A program made the translations under genes and the position numbers. Of a stretch of DNA of 64,000 nt, positions 46,939 through 57,894 are shown one piece after another (the stretch's first letter is position 1; every line of letters starts with the position of its first letter). Under the pieces are notes generated by a model. That model saw nothing but the letters and a program-made list of their open reading frames with translations. It was not told the origin of the DNA and did not search any database. This DNA is from Kalmanozyma brasiliensis GHG001 (Eukaryota > Basidiomycota > Ustilaginomycetes > Ustilaginales), in contig NW_015961956.1 of the NCBI RefSeq assembly GCF_000497045.1, forward strand, positions 1-64,000, read 5' to 3'.

Positions 46939-49900
46939 GCGCCTCTCACGATCTCGATCCTGATTCGCCTCAGCATTCACAATCGCAGCAACACACCCTG
47001 CATCCTCCACCAGTCGATCCGATGCGGTCACCTACCTCCCCCCACCCTCGGGATTCGATCAGCGCAAGCAGTATACCCTCTCACAACTCGGACATCTACA
47101 TCAACAGCTACTACTATGGCAACGAAGACATGTCAGAGCTCGCTGGTCCTAGCTCTGCCCCGGCTCCTCCAGCGTGGACATCTGCGTTCGGTCAGAGCCC
47201 CCTCAATTCACCCCATCTCACCAACTCGAACGACCAACGCCTGTTGAGACGCCTGAGCTGGGACAGCGGTCACGATCATCACTCGAACAGTCAGACTGCC
47301 CACTCTCGCTCGCATCAGCGTGATGTATCGCTCGCCGATGCAGGCATCCTCAGCGGGCCACTTCAGCTTTCACCTGAACCGACCTCGACCCAATTTCCAT
47401 CCTCCTCTGCAGACAGATTTCCACAGCGAAGCTCGTCTCTCCCGCTAGCCAGCCCACATCACACCATCCCATTGCCGTTCTCCAGTCAATTAATGGATCA
47501 AGATCCCAGTCGCGAATCCGACGCAACCTTCACCGCTCAAGATCACGACAGAGCTTACCTCACTTCACCTCACGACGGCAAGCAACGACGTTCGGTGCGG
47601 TACCAAGATGCGGAGGAGCACTACGTCCATCGTACCGCTTCGCCAGGCGAGATCGAAGGAGCCGAAGGCTCGGGTTTCACATCAAGTGCAGATGCCTATG
47701 CCGCCTCGAATCTGGACAAGGCTAGGTCCGGGCTCAATCGATTCAGCAAGTCGTTCCGCAGGATGAGTCGTCGCGTCGTCCACCATCGGCAGCAAGGTCA
47801 CATCCCGCTCACGGATCAGGATGCTCACGACAGCGACTCATCTGGAACAGCAAATCTGTACCATCAACCCAGCACCGCCGACGAGATCACTCCAGCCACA
47901 CACCAATTGCAGCTACTACGAGGCAAGAGCTTAGGCATCTGGAGTCCCGAAAGCCGCCTCCGCAAGTCTCTAGCCGGGGTCCTCGCGAAATGGTGGATAG
48001 AGCCGCTCGTCTTGCTCCTCATCCTTGCCAACACGGTGACTTTGGTAGTACAGTCAGCCAGGAGCGTTTATTCTCATCCACCACCCGCCCGCTACTTTGG
48101 CGACGTGACCGACTACATCCTACTCGCCATCTTTGCCTGCTATACCATTGAAATGGTGGCCCGTATCATTGTGTCGGGCCTCATCATCAACCCGCCGCCG
48201 CTCTATGCTGCGCCAATCCCTGTCGCCGCAGATGACCATCCAGACCAGCAGGATCTCAAAGAGGCTGTCCCCATTCTGACAGAGCACAGACGGCAAATGT
48301 CGAGATCCAATACGCTCGAGGCTTTCGGCACATTAGGCGATAGCCTCAAACAAAAGGCACAGAGGGTGCTCGCTGGCGAGGAAGGCTTCACCGAATCGGC
48401 TCTTTTATCGCGACGACCATCGTCAGGACCCTCGCACCCCAACGACGCATCGTACACAAAGGCGGACGCATACGACACCTCGATACCAGACGGACAAATT
48501 CGACACGTGCGTCGACAGTTGAACCAGAGCGAGACGAGCGCATTCCTGTCCGAAACCTCCGTCCCATCCTTCTGGCAGAACGCAAAGACGCCGTTCGCTG
48601 AGGCCTTCGAGAGGCAGCGCGTGCAGGCAGTGCATCACGCTTACTTGCGGCATTCCTGGAATCGTGTCGATTCTGTTGCCGTCATCGCCTTCTGGATCGC
48701 ATTTGGCCTCTCGATGGGTGGTCAAGAGTCGACCGACAACCACCACATTTACATCTTTCGGGCGCTATCTGTCCTCCGCTGTGCTCGATTGCTGACAGCA
48801 ACAAGCGGTACCACCACCATCTTGCACTCACTCAAGATGTCTGCCTTCATTCTACTTGCCGTCAGCTTCTTCACAGGCTTCGCAATGCTTCTCTTTGGCA
48901 TCATTGGCATTCAGAGCTTCGAGGGTTCCTACCGAAGGAATTGCGTCTGGGTCGGAGATCTGAACAATCAGCCAGGTAACAACAACACGCTCTCCCAGCT
49001 GTGCGGAGGCTACTTCAACACTGACGGGCAAAAGCTCGGCCACGTCCTCGTCGATGGTAGCCCTTCCCGCTTGTCACCAAAAGGCTTCATCTGTCCGCGC
49101 GGTCAAGTGTGCCAAGAGCAGACTACGAATCCTCAAACCAACACTCAGTCCTTCGACAACATCGCCACCTCGCTTCTCGAAGTCGTCATCCTCATCTCGT
49201 CCAACAATTGGTCCCAGACGATGTATGACATGATCGATGCCGACTACTATGCGTCGGTCCTCTACTTCATCTTCGGCATCATCCTCCTCAACTTCTGGCT
49301 CGCCAACTTGTTCGTCGCCGTCATCACCAACAGCTTTGCCACCATCACAGCACGGACCCAGCGCAGTGCCTTCGCCGACCAAAAGTTGCAAGACGAGTCG
49401 ACCGAGGACGAAAAGCAAACGCAGAAAAGGGGAAGATTCAAGAGTCTCGCCGTCGGCTTCAAGCGAGTCTGGGGCTACACGAAGTACCTGTGGATCCTTG
49501 CGATCATCGCCGACATATCGATTCAGGCGTCCCGGGCGATTTATCTTGGACCAGCAGAGCTGGAGAAGCGATCGAGGATCGAGCTCTACTTCACCCTCGC
49601 CTTCGATTTTGAGATTGTCATGCGCTTCCTTGCATTCGTGCTCGATGGCGATTGGCGTGGATTCTTGAGGTCAAAGCAGAATCGCGCCGATCTCTTCTTG
49701 GCCGTGATTACGAGCCTCATCCAGATCCCCGTCATCAAGAACTCTCAGGTCTATCCCTGGCTTACATTCTTCCAGCTCGCCAGGTTCTATCGAGTCATCG
49801 CCGCCATTCCGCGGATGCGCGTGCTGCTGTTCCGCGCCTTCGGCTCGCTCAACAAGATGCTCAACATGGTGCTCTTCCTGCTCCTCATGGTCGGTCTCGC

Positions 49901-52900
49901 TTCTCTGATTGCGACACAGTTGTTTCGCGGCGACATCCCGCAGGAGAGCGACGGGGAATGGACGCAAATGACGTTCAAGCATTCGTTCAATTCCTTCCTC
50001 GCCATGTACCAGATCTTCACCTCCGAGAACTGGACCAATGTACTCTTCAGCGCCGCCTCAAACGAGGTCGAGTTCAAGCAGGCTGCAATCGCCGCCATCT
50101 TTCTCTCGGGCTGGTTCCTCTTCGCCAACTTCATCGTGCTTCAGATGTTCATTGCCGTCATCAACGAGAACTTTGGCGTCGCTGAGCACGAAAAGCGCCA
50201 GCAGCAGCTGGAGCAGTATCTCCGTCGCAACGAGCCGCCGCCCCCGTCTCTCACTGGACGCCTGGTGAGCAAGTTGAGCCCGTATCGATGGCTCAAGAGA
50301 CGCAATGCCGCCGCTTCCGAGCATGGGCGAAGCGATCACGGTAGCAGCGCCGGAGGACAGACAAGCAAGATTGTCGGAGGATCCAGGATGGACAAGCGCT
50401 CAGAGAAGGAGAGTAAGGCACGTCCGATGTCGATCCATCACGTGGTCGAAAGTTCGACCGCGACGGCGCACAGCACGATGAACACCGTCCGAAAGCTCCT
50501 GCGTCTCGATCAGCCAGACGAGGAAGTGCCGCTCGACAACCTGCACGCTCGTCGCTTGCGCAGCAGCATGGACGCAGGCGAGCTTCTCAACCCCTCTGGC
50601 CTCACTCCTGCCTACGACGCCGATCCATCTGATCAAGCAGCCCGTCAATTTGCTCGCGAGCGTAGGCTGCAGAGAATGCGCTCCGATCTCGGCCTCGCTT
50701 CAGAGGGCAATACTTCAAGCAAAGTCTTTCAGCCGCACTCCTACAGCGATGCGCGCATCCAGCAGGCTCAGTTCATTGCTACGCACCCATCCTACGACAA
50801 GTCGTACTTCCTCTTCTCCAACCACAACAGGTTTCGACGCTTCTGTCAGACGCTGGTGCCGCCTTCGCATGGAGAGCGACTTTTTGGGCGCCAAGTCTCA
50901 CCCTTCCGCCACAAGCTCTTCCAGATCGCTGTCTTTATGGGCATCGTTGGCTCCGTGGTCTCTGCTGCCATCGCGACACCCGTCTATCGACGCGACTACT
51001 ATGCCAGGTACGGGCTCATCCGCGCTTCGTGGTTTTCGATCCTCGAGATCAGTCTCTCGTCGCTATTCTTTTCAGAGTTCCTCGTCAAGACGATCGCCGA
51101 CGGTCTTGCTTTTACGTCCAACGCGTATGTGCTCAGCGTCTGGAACTCACTCGATCTGTTCGTGTTGATCACGCTGCTGATCAACGTCATCACCGAGCTT
51201 GCGGTCATCGGAGGTGTCTCGAGATTCACGCGAGCCTTGAAGGCGTTCCGCGCACTCAGACTTATCAACTTGTCCGCGCTCATGCGTGACACTTTCCATG
51301 CAGTCATGATTGCTGGCGCTGGTCGGATTCTCGACGCATCGATCCTGTCGATCCTCTACATCATCCCGTATGCCATTTGGGGTCAGAACCTGTTTGCTGG
51401 CCTGCTCTACTCGTGCAATGACGGATCCAACAGCATCCAGACCAAGTTCGACTGTTCTGGAGAGTACTCCAGCTCGCCCGGCAACTTCAACTTCTTGGCT
51501 CCGCGCGTCTGGGGCAACCCGACCGAAGGCAGCGTCTACTCCTTCGACGACTTCAAGGGAGCCATGCTCATCCTTTTCGAGATTATCTCGCTTGAGGGCT
51601 GGATCGACGTCATGACGGCCGCCATGAGCGTTGCGGGGAGAGACCAGCAGCTGCAAAATGACAATCGACAGGTCAACGCGCTCTTCTTCCTCATCTACAA
51701 TCTCGTCGGCAGCACCACCGTCTTGACGCTCTTCGTGTCCGTCATTATCGAGAACTTCCAGACCTTCTCGGGCGCTGCTTTCCAGACCGCAGGACAGAGG
51801 CAGTGGGTCGATCTGCGTAGGTTGGTCATGCGACAACGTCCGTCCAAGAGGCCGAAACGTCGCCCGACTCAGGCCGTGAGAGCTTGGTGCTACGACCGTA
51901 TGCTCAACAAGAACGGCTGGTGGAGTCGGACCATGACCATGGTGTATCTGGCGACGCTCGTCACACTCATGACGCAGCAGTATTCGGATCCAGCCTGGGC
52001 CAATCAGCTCCGTGACGCGCTCTATCTCGGCTACATCACCATCTACGCGTTCGACATTGTGGCTCGTCTCTTGGGTCTGGGCTGGAGAAGCTATCGAGAG
52101 AACCCCTGGAACTTGTATGATCTCTTTGTCGTCGCCGGTACCCTCGCTACGACGCTGCCGCTCCTCGCGCACACCAGCGAAAGCGGCGTCGTCGTGCAGT
52201 TTCAGAAGCTCTTCCTGACCTTGGTGGCGCTCAAGCTGGTGCAGAAGAATCACGCTCTCAATCAGCTCTTCAAGACGGCGTTCGCATCGTTGCCAGCAAT
52301 TCTCAGCCTTTTCCTCCTGTGGCTCACCATGTTCCTTGTCTGGGCCATCATGCTGCTCGAGGTCTTTGGCCTGACCAAGTGGGGCCCCAACGAGACGTAC
52401 TCGAGGAACTTTTCGACATTCATCAGCTCGTTAGTCTTCCTCAGCATGATGTCCACGGGAGAAGGCTGGAACTCTTTCATGCACGACTATGTCGTTTCCC
52501 CGCCGCGGTGCACGCCAGCCGCAAGCTACCTCATGACCGACTGTGGCAGTGAGCCGTGGGCCTATGCGCTGTTCATCGGCTGGAACGTCATCTCGATGTA
52601 CATCTTCCTCAACATGTTCACGGGTACTGTCGTCGAGAACTTCTCGTACATCTTTGACTTGGGCAGCAAGGCGATCCTCACGCCTTCGGACATCCGCCAC
52701 TTCAAGAGCAGCTGGGCCACTTTCGACCGTCAACGCAAGGGGTACATCCAGAGAGATCAGATCGTGCCTTTCCTCTCGTCGGTCAAGGGCGCCCTCGAGG
52801 TTGGACTGTACCCGCCAGAATGCAGTCTGCGATCCCTCAGGGCAGCTCTCGATCCGGACGGCGCTTCGCAGGATTCGAGACCAGATGCAAAGGGCAAAGG

Positions 52901-53705
52901 CGCGCTCAAATTCCTCAAGAACGCAGCATCTGAGCTGCGGTCACCGATGCGCGAGGGTCACGACCGGGACGGCAAAGGAGCCTTCGAGTGGCCGCAATCG
53001 CCATCGGTGCAGGGACACGTGCCGCAGGCAGATGCTGAGCGTCTGGCGCATGCGCTGTCGATGGTCGACGCCAAGGACCTTCGCATGCGCCGCGAACGCT
53101 TCAACCGTCTCTACCACGAAGCTATCATGCTGATACGCCCGCGCAAGGGCATCTCATTCACCGACATGTTCTTGCTCCTCGCACGCACCAAGCTGGTCGA
53201 CGAGACCGAGGCGCTCAACGTCGAAGAGCTCATTGAGAGGAAGGACGTCGTCGAGAAGATTGATCATCAGGTGCGGCTTGATCGGGTGCGCGGGTTGCTG
53301 CAGATGAGCTACTGGAGACGACGTTTCTTGGCTCTGCAGGACGAGATGCACAAGGGCGGTGAGGCGGTCCCGACGATCCTGCTGCACGAGAGTCCAGGTC
53401 GACCGCCGAAGCCGGTGTTGTCTGCATTGGACATTCCGGGCTCATCAGCGTCGGCGCAGACGAGGTCACGGCCAGCATTGACGCTGACACCGACGCAGCC
53501 GTCACGGCACGATCTCGAGTTGCGCGCATCGCCCGTGATCGAGTCGTTCGAGGCCACCGCTTGGGGCGACCTCATGAAGAGGATCGACGGCAGTCAGGAC
53601 GGGAGTCATGAGGGGCATGGCGAGGCAGCTGAGAAGAAAAGCAGCGGGAAGAAGAAGGATGGATCGCCATCGGTCAAGCACCGGGACGACGATGGCTGGG
53701 TGTAG
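46935..53705 (+). CDS. CCH1: Cch1-type voltage-gated calcium channel alpha subunit
   Basis: 2256 aa in a single exon. About 340 cytosolic residues precede four six-helix repeats. Charged S4-like helices are visible in repeat I (FRALSVLRCARLLTA), II (FQLARFYRVIAAIPRMRVLL) and III (FTRALKAFRALRLINLSALM); IV has few charges (LVALKLVQKNHALNQL). Pore-filter positions by alignment to the x-x-W motif are Asn757 (SSNNWSQ), Glu1031 (TSENWTN), Glu1554 (SLEGWID) and Glu1843 (TGEGWNS). An EF-hand-like segment follows repeat IV (WATFDRQRKGYIQRDQIVPF). Cch1 with Mid1 forms the high-affinity calcium influx system of the plasma membrane, used under ER stress, mating and low calcium. Large disordered linkers and a charged tail. 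Confidence 0.96.
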   Translation: MSASHDLDPDSPQHSQSQQHTLHPPPVDPMRSPTSPHPRDSISASSIPSHNSDIYINSYYYGNEDMSELAGPSSAPAPPAWTSAFGQSPLNSPHLTNSNDQRLLRRLSWDSGHDHHSNSQTAHSRSHQRDVSLADAGILSGPLQLSPEPTSTQFPSSSADRFPQRSSSLPLASPHHTIPLPFSSQLMDQDPSRESDATFTAQDHDRAYLTSPHDGKQRRSVRYQDAEEHYVHRTASPGEIEGAEGSGFTSSADAYAASNLDKARSGLNRFSKSFRRMSRRVVHHRQQGHIPLTDQDAHDSDSSGTANLYHQPSTADEITPATHQLQLLRGKSLGIWSPESRLRKSLAGVLAKWWIEPLVLLLILANTVTLVVQSARSVYSHPPPARYFGDVTDYILLAIFACYTIEMVARIIVSGLIINPPPLYAAPIPVAADDHPDQQDLKEAVPILTEHRRQMSRSNTLEAFGTLGDSLKQKAQRVLAGEEGFTESALLSRRPSSGPSHPNDASYTKADAYDTSIPDGQIRHVRRQLNQSETSAFLSETSVPSFWQNAKTPFAEAFERQRVQAVHHAYLRHSWNRVDSVAVIAFWIAFGLSMGGQESTDNHHIYIFRALSVLRCARLLTATSGTTTILHSLKMSAFILLAVSFFTGFAMLLFGIIGIQSFEGSYRRNCVWVGDLNNQPGNNNTLSQLCGGYFNTDGQKLGHVLVDGSPSRLSPKGFICPRGQVCQEQTTNPQTNTQSFDNIATSLLEVVILISSNNWSQTMYDMIDADYYASVLYFIFGIILLNFWLANLFVAVITNSFATITARTQRSAFADQKLQDESTEDEKQTQKRGRFKSLAVGFKRVWGYTKYLWILAIIADISIQASRAIYLGPAELEKRSRIELYFTLAFDFEIVMRFLAFVLDGDWRGFLRSKQNRADLFLAVITSLIQIPVIKNSQVYPWLTFFQLARFYRVIAAIPRMRVLLFRAFGSLNKMLNMVLFLLLMVGLASLIATQLFRGDIPQESDGEWTQMTFKHSFNSFLAMYQIFTSENWTNVLFSAASNEVEFKQAAIAAIFLSGWFLFANFIVLQMFIAVINENFGVAEHEKRQQQLEQYLRRNEPPPPSLTGRLVSKLSPYRWLKRRNAAASEHGRSDHGSSAGGQTSKIVGGSRMDKRSEKESKARPMSIHHVVESSTATAHSTMNTVRKLLRLDQPDEEVPLDNLHARRLRSSMDAGELLNPSGLTPAYDADPSDQAARQFARERRLQRMRSDLGLASEGNTSSKVFQPHSYSDARIQQAQFIATHPSYDKSYFLFSNHNRFRRFCQTLVPPSHGERLFGRQVSPFRHKLFQIAVFMGIVGSVVSAAIATPVYRRDYYARYGLIRASWFSILEISLSSLFFSEFLVKTIADGLAFTSNAYVLSVWNSLDLFVLITLLINVITELAVIGGVSRFTRALKAFRALRLINLSALMRDTFHAVMIAGAGRILDASILSILYIIPYAIWGQNLFAGLLYSCNDGSNSIQTKFDCSGEYSSSPGNFNFLAPRVWGNPTEGSVYSFDDFKGAMLILFEIISLEGWIDVMTAAMSVAGRDQQLQNDNRQVNALFFLIYNLVGSTTVLTLFVSVIIENFQTFSGAAFQTAGQRQWVDLRRLVMRQRPSKRPKRRPTQAVRAWCYDRMLNKNGWWSRTMTMVYLATLVTLMTQQYSDPAWANQLRDALYLGYITIYAFDIVARLLGLGWRSYRENPWNLYDLFVVAGTLATTLPLLAHTSESGVVVQFQKLFLTLVALKLVQKNHALNQLFKTAFASLPAILSLFLLWLTMFLVWAIMLLEVFGLTKWGPNETYSRNFSTFISSLVFLSMMSTGEGWNSFMHDYVVSPPRCTPAASYLMTDCGSEPWAYALFIGWNVISMYIFLNMFTGTVVENFSYIFDLGSKAILTPSDIRHFKSSWATFDRQRKGYIQRDQIVPFLSSVKGALEVGLYPPECSLRSLRAALDPDGASQDSRPDAKGKGALKFLKNAASELRSPMREGHDRDGKGAFEWPQSPSVQGHVPQADAERLAHALSMVDAKDLRMRRERFNRLYHEAIMLIRPRKGISFTDMFLLLARTKLVDETEALNVEELIERKDVVEKIDHQVRLDRVRGLLQMSYWRRRFLALQDEMHKGGEAVPTILLHESPGRPPKPVLSALDIPGSSASAQTRSRPALTLTPTQPSRHDLELRASPVIESFEATAWGDLMKRIDGSQDGSHEGHGEAAEKKSSGKKKDGSPSVKHRDDDGWV

Positions 53706-55377
53706 GCTCCGGCTTCCTCGGGTACATCGTATTGCATTGTTTTGTTATTCATAGAGACTTCACCATATAGTTCCGGAACATGGACCTTTTCTTCATCGTC
53801 ATTGCTCTTACCGTGTGATGATGAGAGCTCGGCAGTCGTTGTGGTTCGAGATGGCGCTGGTGCTCCGCCCTGAAGGTGTGCAGAGCTCTCGAACCCGCTT
53901 CGGATGTTCTATCGAGACTGCGTCGCTACCCAATCGACTGCATTGTCGAGCGACGCTCCTCACACAGACGGACACCGTTCGACCCTGCTGGAGCAGCGTC
54001 CCCTACGCTTGTCCATTGAGGCCCTTCCAAGGTCCTCGCCGTGATCAGCCGAGCTGGGGCGACGTGGAGAGGGCAGCCCTATCAATACGGACGGCGGTCC
54101 TTCCGCGTCATCAACCCCGCCATTCTGGCTAAACGGACTGAGGTCCACCATCATATCATCTTGCCCGAGCATGAGGCTTTGTCGTCTCTGGAAACGGCGC
54201 TCGTATCTCGGCCAAGCCAAGCATCTGCGGGAGGATCATGTTGTTGCTGACCAGCACCTGCGGCGATCATGTTTCATTCACCATCGATCACTTCAGGCAG
54301 CTGACTAGTTACGTTGGCGTAAGACGAAGCGTCGACAACAAGGAGATCGACAAGAACATTCTAGCGAACCAGCCTCAAGACACGCCAAACACCACCAGGA
54401 GGCAAGAATACGACTGTCCTCGCAGCCAGAATTCACATTTTTGCCGACTCCTCTTCTTTTTTCGTTTTCCAGGTCTCGCCGACAAAGTTTTTGTGACAAC
54501 GTGGATTAGTTAGGCGTTGAGCGGCGGGCTGGTCCTCGAAGCATTTGATCCCAGAGAGTGTCAACAGGAAAGCCAAATTGTCGAGGTTATGAGCATTTAT
54601 ATTTTTGCGCCCCAATTTTTGATTGGCAGCTGTTCGATTTGCAACTACAAATGACGTCAAATCTGTCTTCTGTCCGCGAAATTAAGAAGGGTCGGTCACG
54701 CAATTGATGCAGAAATGAAGGAACGTTGCAAAGTCGAAATACAGGAACTGTTTTGCACCAATTGCGCTGCTCGAAACGAAAATTGATCGGATCTTTTTTT
54801 TTGACAATTTAGCCAGGTTACTCAGAGAAGCTTTCTGTAGCATCAGGTGTGATTTGGAAGCTTGACGCTCAAGAACGATTTGCGTCGATCAAGTTTCGCA
54901 CGGTATGAGACGTCCGTCTGCTTACCTGGAAGAAATCGACTCGAGTTGCCCAGACTGAGCTGCGGAGATCGAAGAATCATGGACGGGTGTAATAACCATT
55001 CTCTAGCATCCCTGCTGCGGGTCGACGGAGCTCCCATCATACTAGCAAGCACCATTACCCGGGACTACAGTATGCTGTTGACATTGTGTCTCTCTTGCCG
55101 AGACGAGAGCAAGGACCCTGATATGCTGTGCGCCTGGGGCCGAATTTGTCTTGGACGAAGACGCGCCTGCCCGACCTCGGCGTCTTGTTCTACCCGACTT
55201 CCGGCTCGACAACCTTACCATCAGGCTTCGATCCTGCTCAACCAGCCACACGCTACCACCATCCCAGTCAGGGCGAGCAAGTCACGCCATCATTCAGTCC
55301 GGAAGCACCATCACACATACAGGTCTCCGCTTGCAGCTACATCTCGAGCGGTAGCACCGGCTAAGCAGGCACTCAGA
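53706..55377. other. Long intergenic region with AT-rich stretch
   Basis: 1.67 kb. From about 54480 to 54860 base composition drops to noticeably AT-rich (long A and T runs, TTTTTTTTT at 54793), unlike the GC-rich surroundings. A TGACGTCA palindrome lies at 54652-54659. No gene supported; the open frame ending at 55452 is the first exon of the next gene read back into its leader. Confidence 0.5.
54652..54659. promoter_or_regulatory. TGACGTCA palindrome (CRE/bZIP site)
   Basis: A perfect 8-base cAMP-response-type site, recognised by ATF/CREB-family bZIP factors in fungi, 719 bp upstream of the HAD gene start. Single site, so function is uncertain. Confidence 0.4.
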
Positions 55378-56785
55378 ATGACGTTCAAGGCGGTCATCTT
55401 CGACATTGGAGGCGTGGTGGTTGCCAGCCCTCTGTTTGCGATCAACAGGTGAGTCTCAGACCGACAGATGGATGTGATTGATCCTGATTGGAGCGGTGAG
55501 ACTGACAGGCTACACTGGACACCCTGCAGGTACGAGGAGGAGCATGGCCTTCCATTCCAGTACCTCAACGTCGCCATCACCGCTCAAGGTCACGGCGGTG
55601 CCTTCCAGGTAAGTCGGCGCAGATGGGCCATCCATCTCATTCTATCTACTGTGCTGACCGGAATGTATTTTGCTTGAGGGCTACAGAAATTCGAACGCAG
55701 CGAGCTTGACATCTACACCTTCTACCGTCAGTTCGGGGAGGAACTCAGCAACGTCGAGAAGAACAACGAAGCATACACCAAGTTCTGCAAGAGCAGGGGT
55801 CAAGGTAAGCCTTCCAGAGCTCCTGACGGTAGAGAAAGCGAGCTAAACGCTAACAGACCATCGCTCCACACCACAACAGAGGTGCCAAAGCTACCCACAA
55901 AGCTCCACGTCGATGGCCGAGATGTGAGTACAACGAGAGGATTGCAGCCTTAGCCTTCTCCAATGTAGACTGACTCGCGGCTTTCCTCCACTTTCCCCAC
56001 ACAGCTATTCGGACGCATGATGCGACAATCAACGCAGGTCGACCCCAGAATGCGCACGGCCATCACGAGGTTGAAAGGTGAGTCAAGCTCAAGCACATCC
56101 CTCAAGGTCAATGTTGCGAGCAAACAAAGTCTGACCCCATGTGCTTGCTGAATTGCGCTAATCCCAGCCTCGGGCAAGTTCAAGATCGCCGCCCTGACCA
56201 ACAACTTTGCCCCACCAACCCAAGTCGCAGGTGGTGCTCAAGGCAAAGCTGCGAAAGCACCCTCGCTCGACGAAGAGCTGGAACACCTTGGTCTCGGGAA
56301 CTCTCAGAACGACCTGCGGAAGATGTTCGACCTGTACATCGAGAGCGCCGTCGTCGGGTTGAGGTACGTTCAGAAGCAGACTCTGAGAGCGACTGTGGCA
56401 TCGTGACCGCTGACACACTTCCCTGCTGCTTGCCATGCAAACAGGAAACCCGATCCAGAGTTCTACAAGCACGCTCTGGACCTGCTCAAAGTGCAAGCGT
56501 CTGATGTAGTGTTCCTGGACGACATCGGGCCGAATCTCAAAGCAGCGCAAAAGTTGGGCATCACCACCATTCGTAAGTGTCCCTCCCTCCGGCACAGATG
56601 CGTCGAGTCAGACGATGCACATGCTGACTGACATCCTGCGCCACGTCTTCGTATCCATCTGCTTTGCGCATCGCTGTCAACCAGGCGTCAACTCGACCGA
56701 CTGCGCACCCGCTTTGGCCGAACTCGCCAAGCTAACGGGCGTGCAAGTGCTGGACGCCGACGCCAAGCGTGCTGCCAAGCTGTGA
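55378..56785 (+). CDS. HAD-superfamily hydrolase (subfamily IA), eight exons, C-terminal AKL
   Basis: Exons 55378-55448, 55530-55608, 55687-55804, 55880-55923, 56005-56077, 56168-56363, 56445-56572 and 56685-56785, all with GT...AG introns of 71-112 bp and matching phases, give 269 aa. HAD motifs: I, VIFDIGGVVV with the catalytic Asp at residue 9; II, ALTNNF; III, Lys in KPDPEFYKHA; IV, FLDDIGPNLKAAQKLGI. This resembles the phosphatase domain of soluble epoxide hydrolase and ACAD10-type proteins. It ends AAKL, a good PTS1 peroxisome signal. Substrate unknown, probably a small phosphorylated metabolite. The gene is far more intron-rich than its neighbours, and no single frame shows it whole. 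Confidence 0.92.
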
Positions 56786-57022
56786 TGCTGTCCATGCCAA
56801 ATCCCAAGATGTCACCTTGAACCTCCTCTGACTCTGTGCTGGCGTGTCGAGTGTGCTGAGGAAGTGCTTCGGACGATGCTGGGGGATGCTTTGCAAAATC
56901 GAATCAGATTGTCTTTTCTCCTGGCAAAAGACGGCGGATAGGAGACATAGAGTGATGTGTATATGTGCGAAGATGTTTGAGTGGATTTTTGGCTGGTGCA
57001 TATGTGTCGAAGTGCACCAGGC

Positions 57023-57894
57023 TTATGCGGACTGAACGTGGCCCTTGCCCTGGTAGTTGTCGCTCGCGATACCAGTGATGGGGTTCTGCTTCTGTTCGCG
57101 AGCGATCTCGTTGGAGGCCTCCTGCCACTCCTTGGTCATGGTCTTGACGGGAGCACCACCGTTGGCGCGCATGAGGTAGTAGACACCAGTGGTGACACCG
57201 AGAGCGGCAAGGACACCGGCGAAGGTCTTGGCACCCTGACCAGATGCAGTGATGGGCTTACGGGGACCGTGAGGACCGAACGAAACAAAGTAGGCTGTGA
57301 GAAGAATACGTGAACGTATGCGAGGAGAAGTCAATCAGCAACAAGCTCCATAAACAAGCTTTGGTCGGGATGGGAGGGTCGTTCCAGCCACATGGTAGAA
57401 CAGAGCGGATGCGATCGCGGTCGTCGAACAGAAGCATTGAGGGTGTGATTTCCATCCGAGCTTGCGAATGTGTTTGTTCGACCGGCCAAGCGTGCCTTAT
57501 CTGGACGACTCTCGATGCGTTCTCTTTCGACTCGACTTCGATCGATCTGTTTGTTCCGCCTCGTAGCTTGACAAAGTCCTCGATTTGATGCTCGGCAATA
57601 CTTACCAGCCTTCTTCTGATCCACGCTGAGCTCCTTCCAGTCCTTCCTCTGGAGCTCTTCCAACTGACGGAAGACGCCGTACTGCTCCTCCTTGGAGAGG
57701 GTCTTCCAGCTGGCCTCGATATTGGGGACAACGTGGCTGAGCTCGACCTTGCTGGGGCCCTCAATATACGATCCTGCGTTGCGGGCGGTCTCGAGAGTCC
57801 ATCGCTCTTCCTGGGTGACCATGGTTCGTCGGCCAAGGAGGGTGGCAGCGCGGAGGCCGCTTCGGGAAGCGCGTGCGACGTTCTGGCCGATCAT
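57023..57894 (-). CDS. COX5: Cytochrome c oxidase subunit IV (yeast Cox5)
   Basis: Two exons: 57894-57606 and 57294-57023, joined over a 311-bp intron (GTAAGT donor, CTCACAG acceptor), giving 186 aa. The N-terminus is a mitochondrial presequence (MIGQNVARASRSGLRAATLL). The mature part has GSYIEGPSKVELSHVVPNIE, WKTLSKEEQYGVFRQLEELQ and YFVSFGPHGPRKPI. One membrane span (FAGVLAALGVTTGVYYLM) and the subunit IV C-terminus (MTKEWQEASNEIAREQKQNP) follow. It is a nuclear-encoded subunit of complex IV in the inner membrane. The intron is the longest I could define in the window. Confidence 0.95.

Noticed and set aside
51147..52253. 368-codon frame antisense to Cch1 repeats III-IV
   Set aside because: No domain; the plus strand is a conserved channel core.
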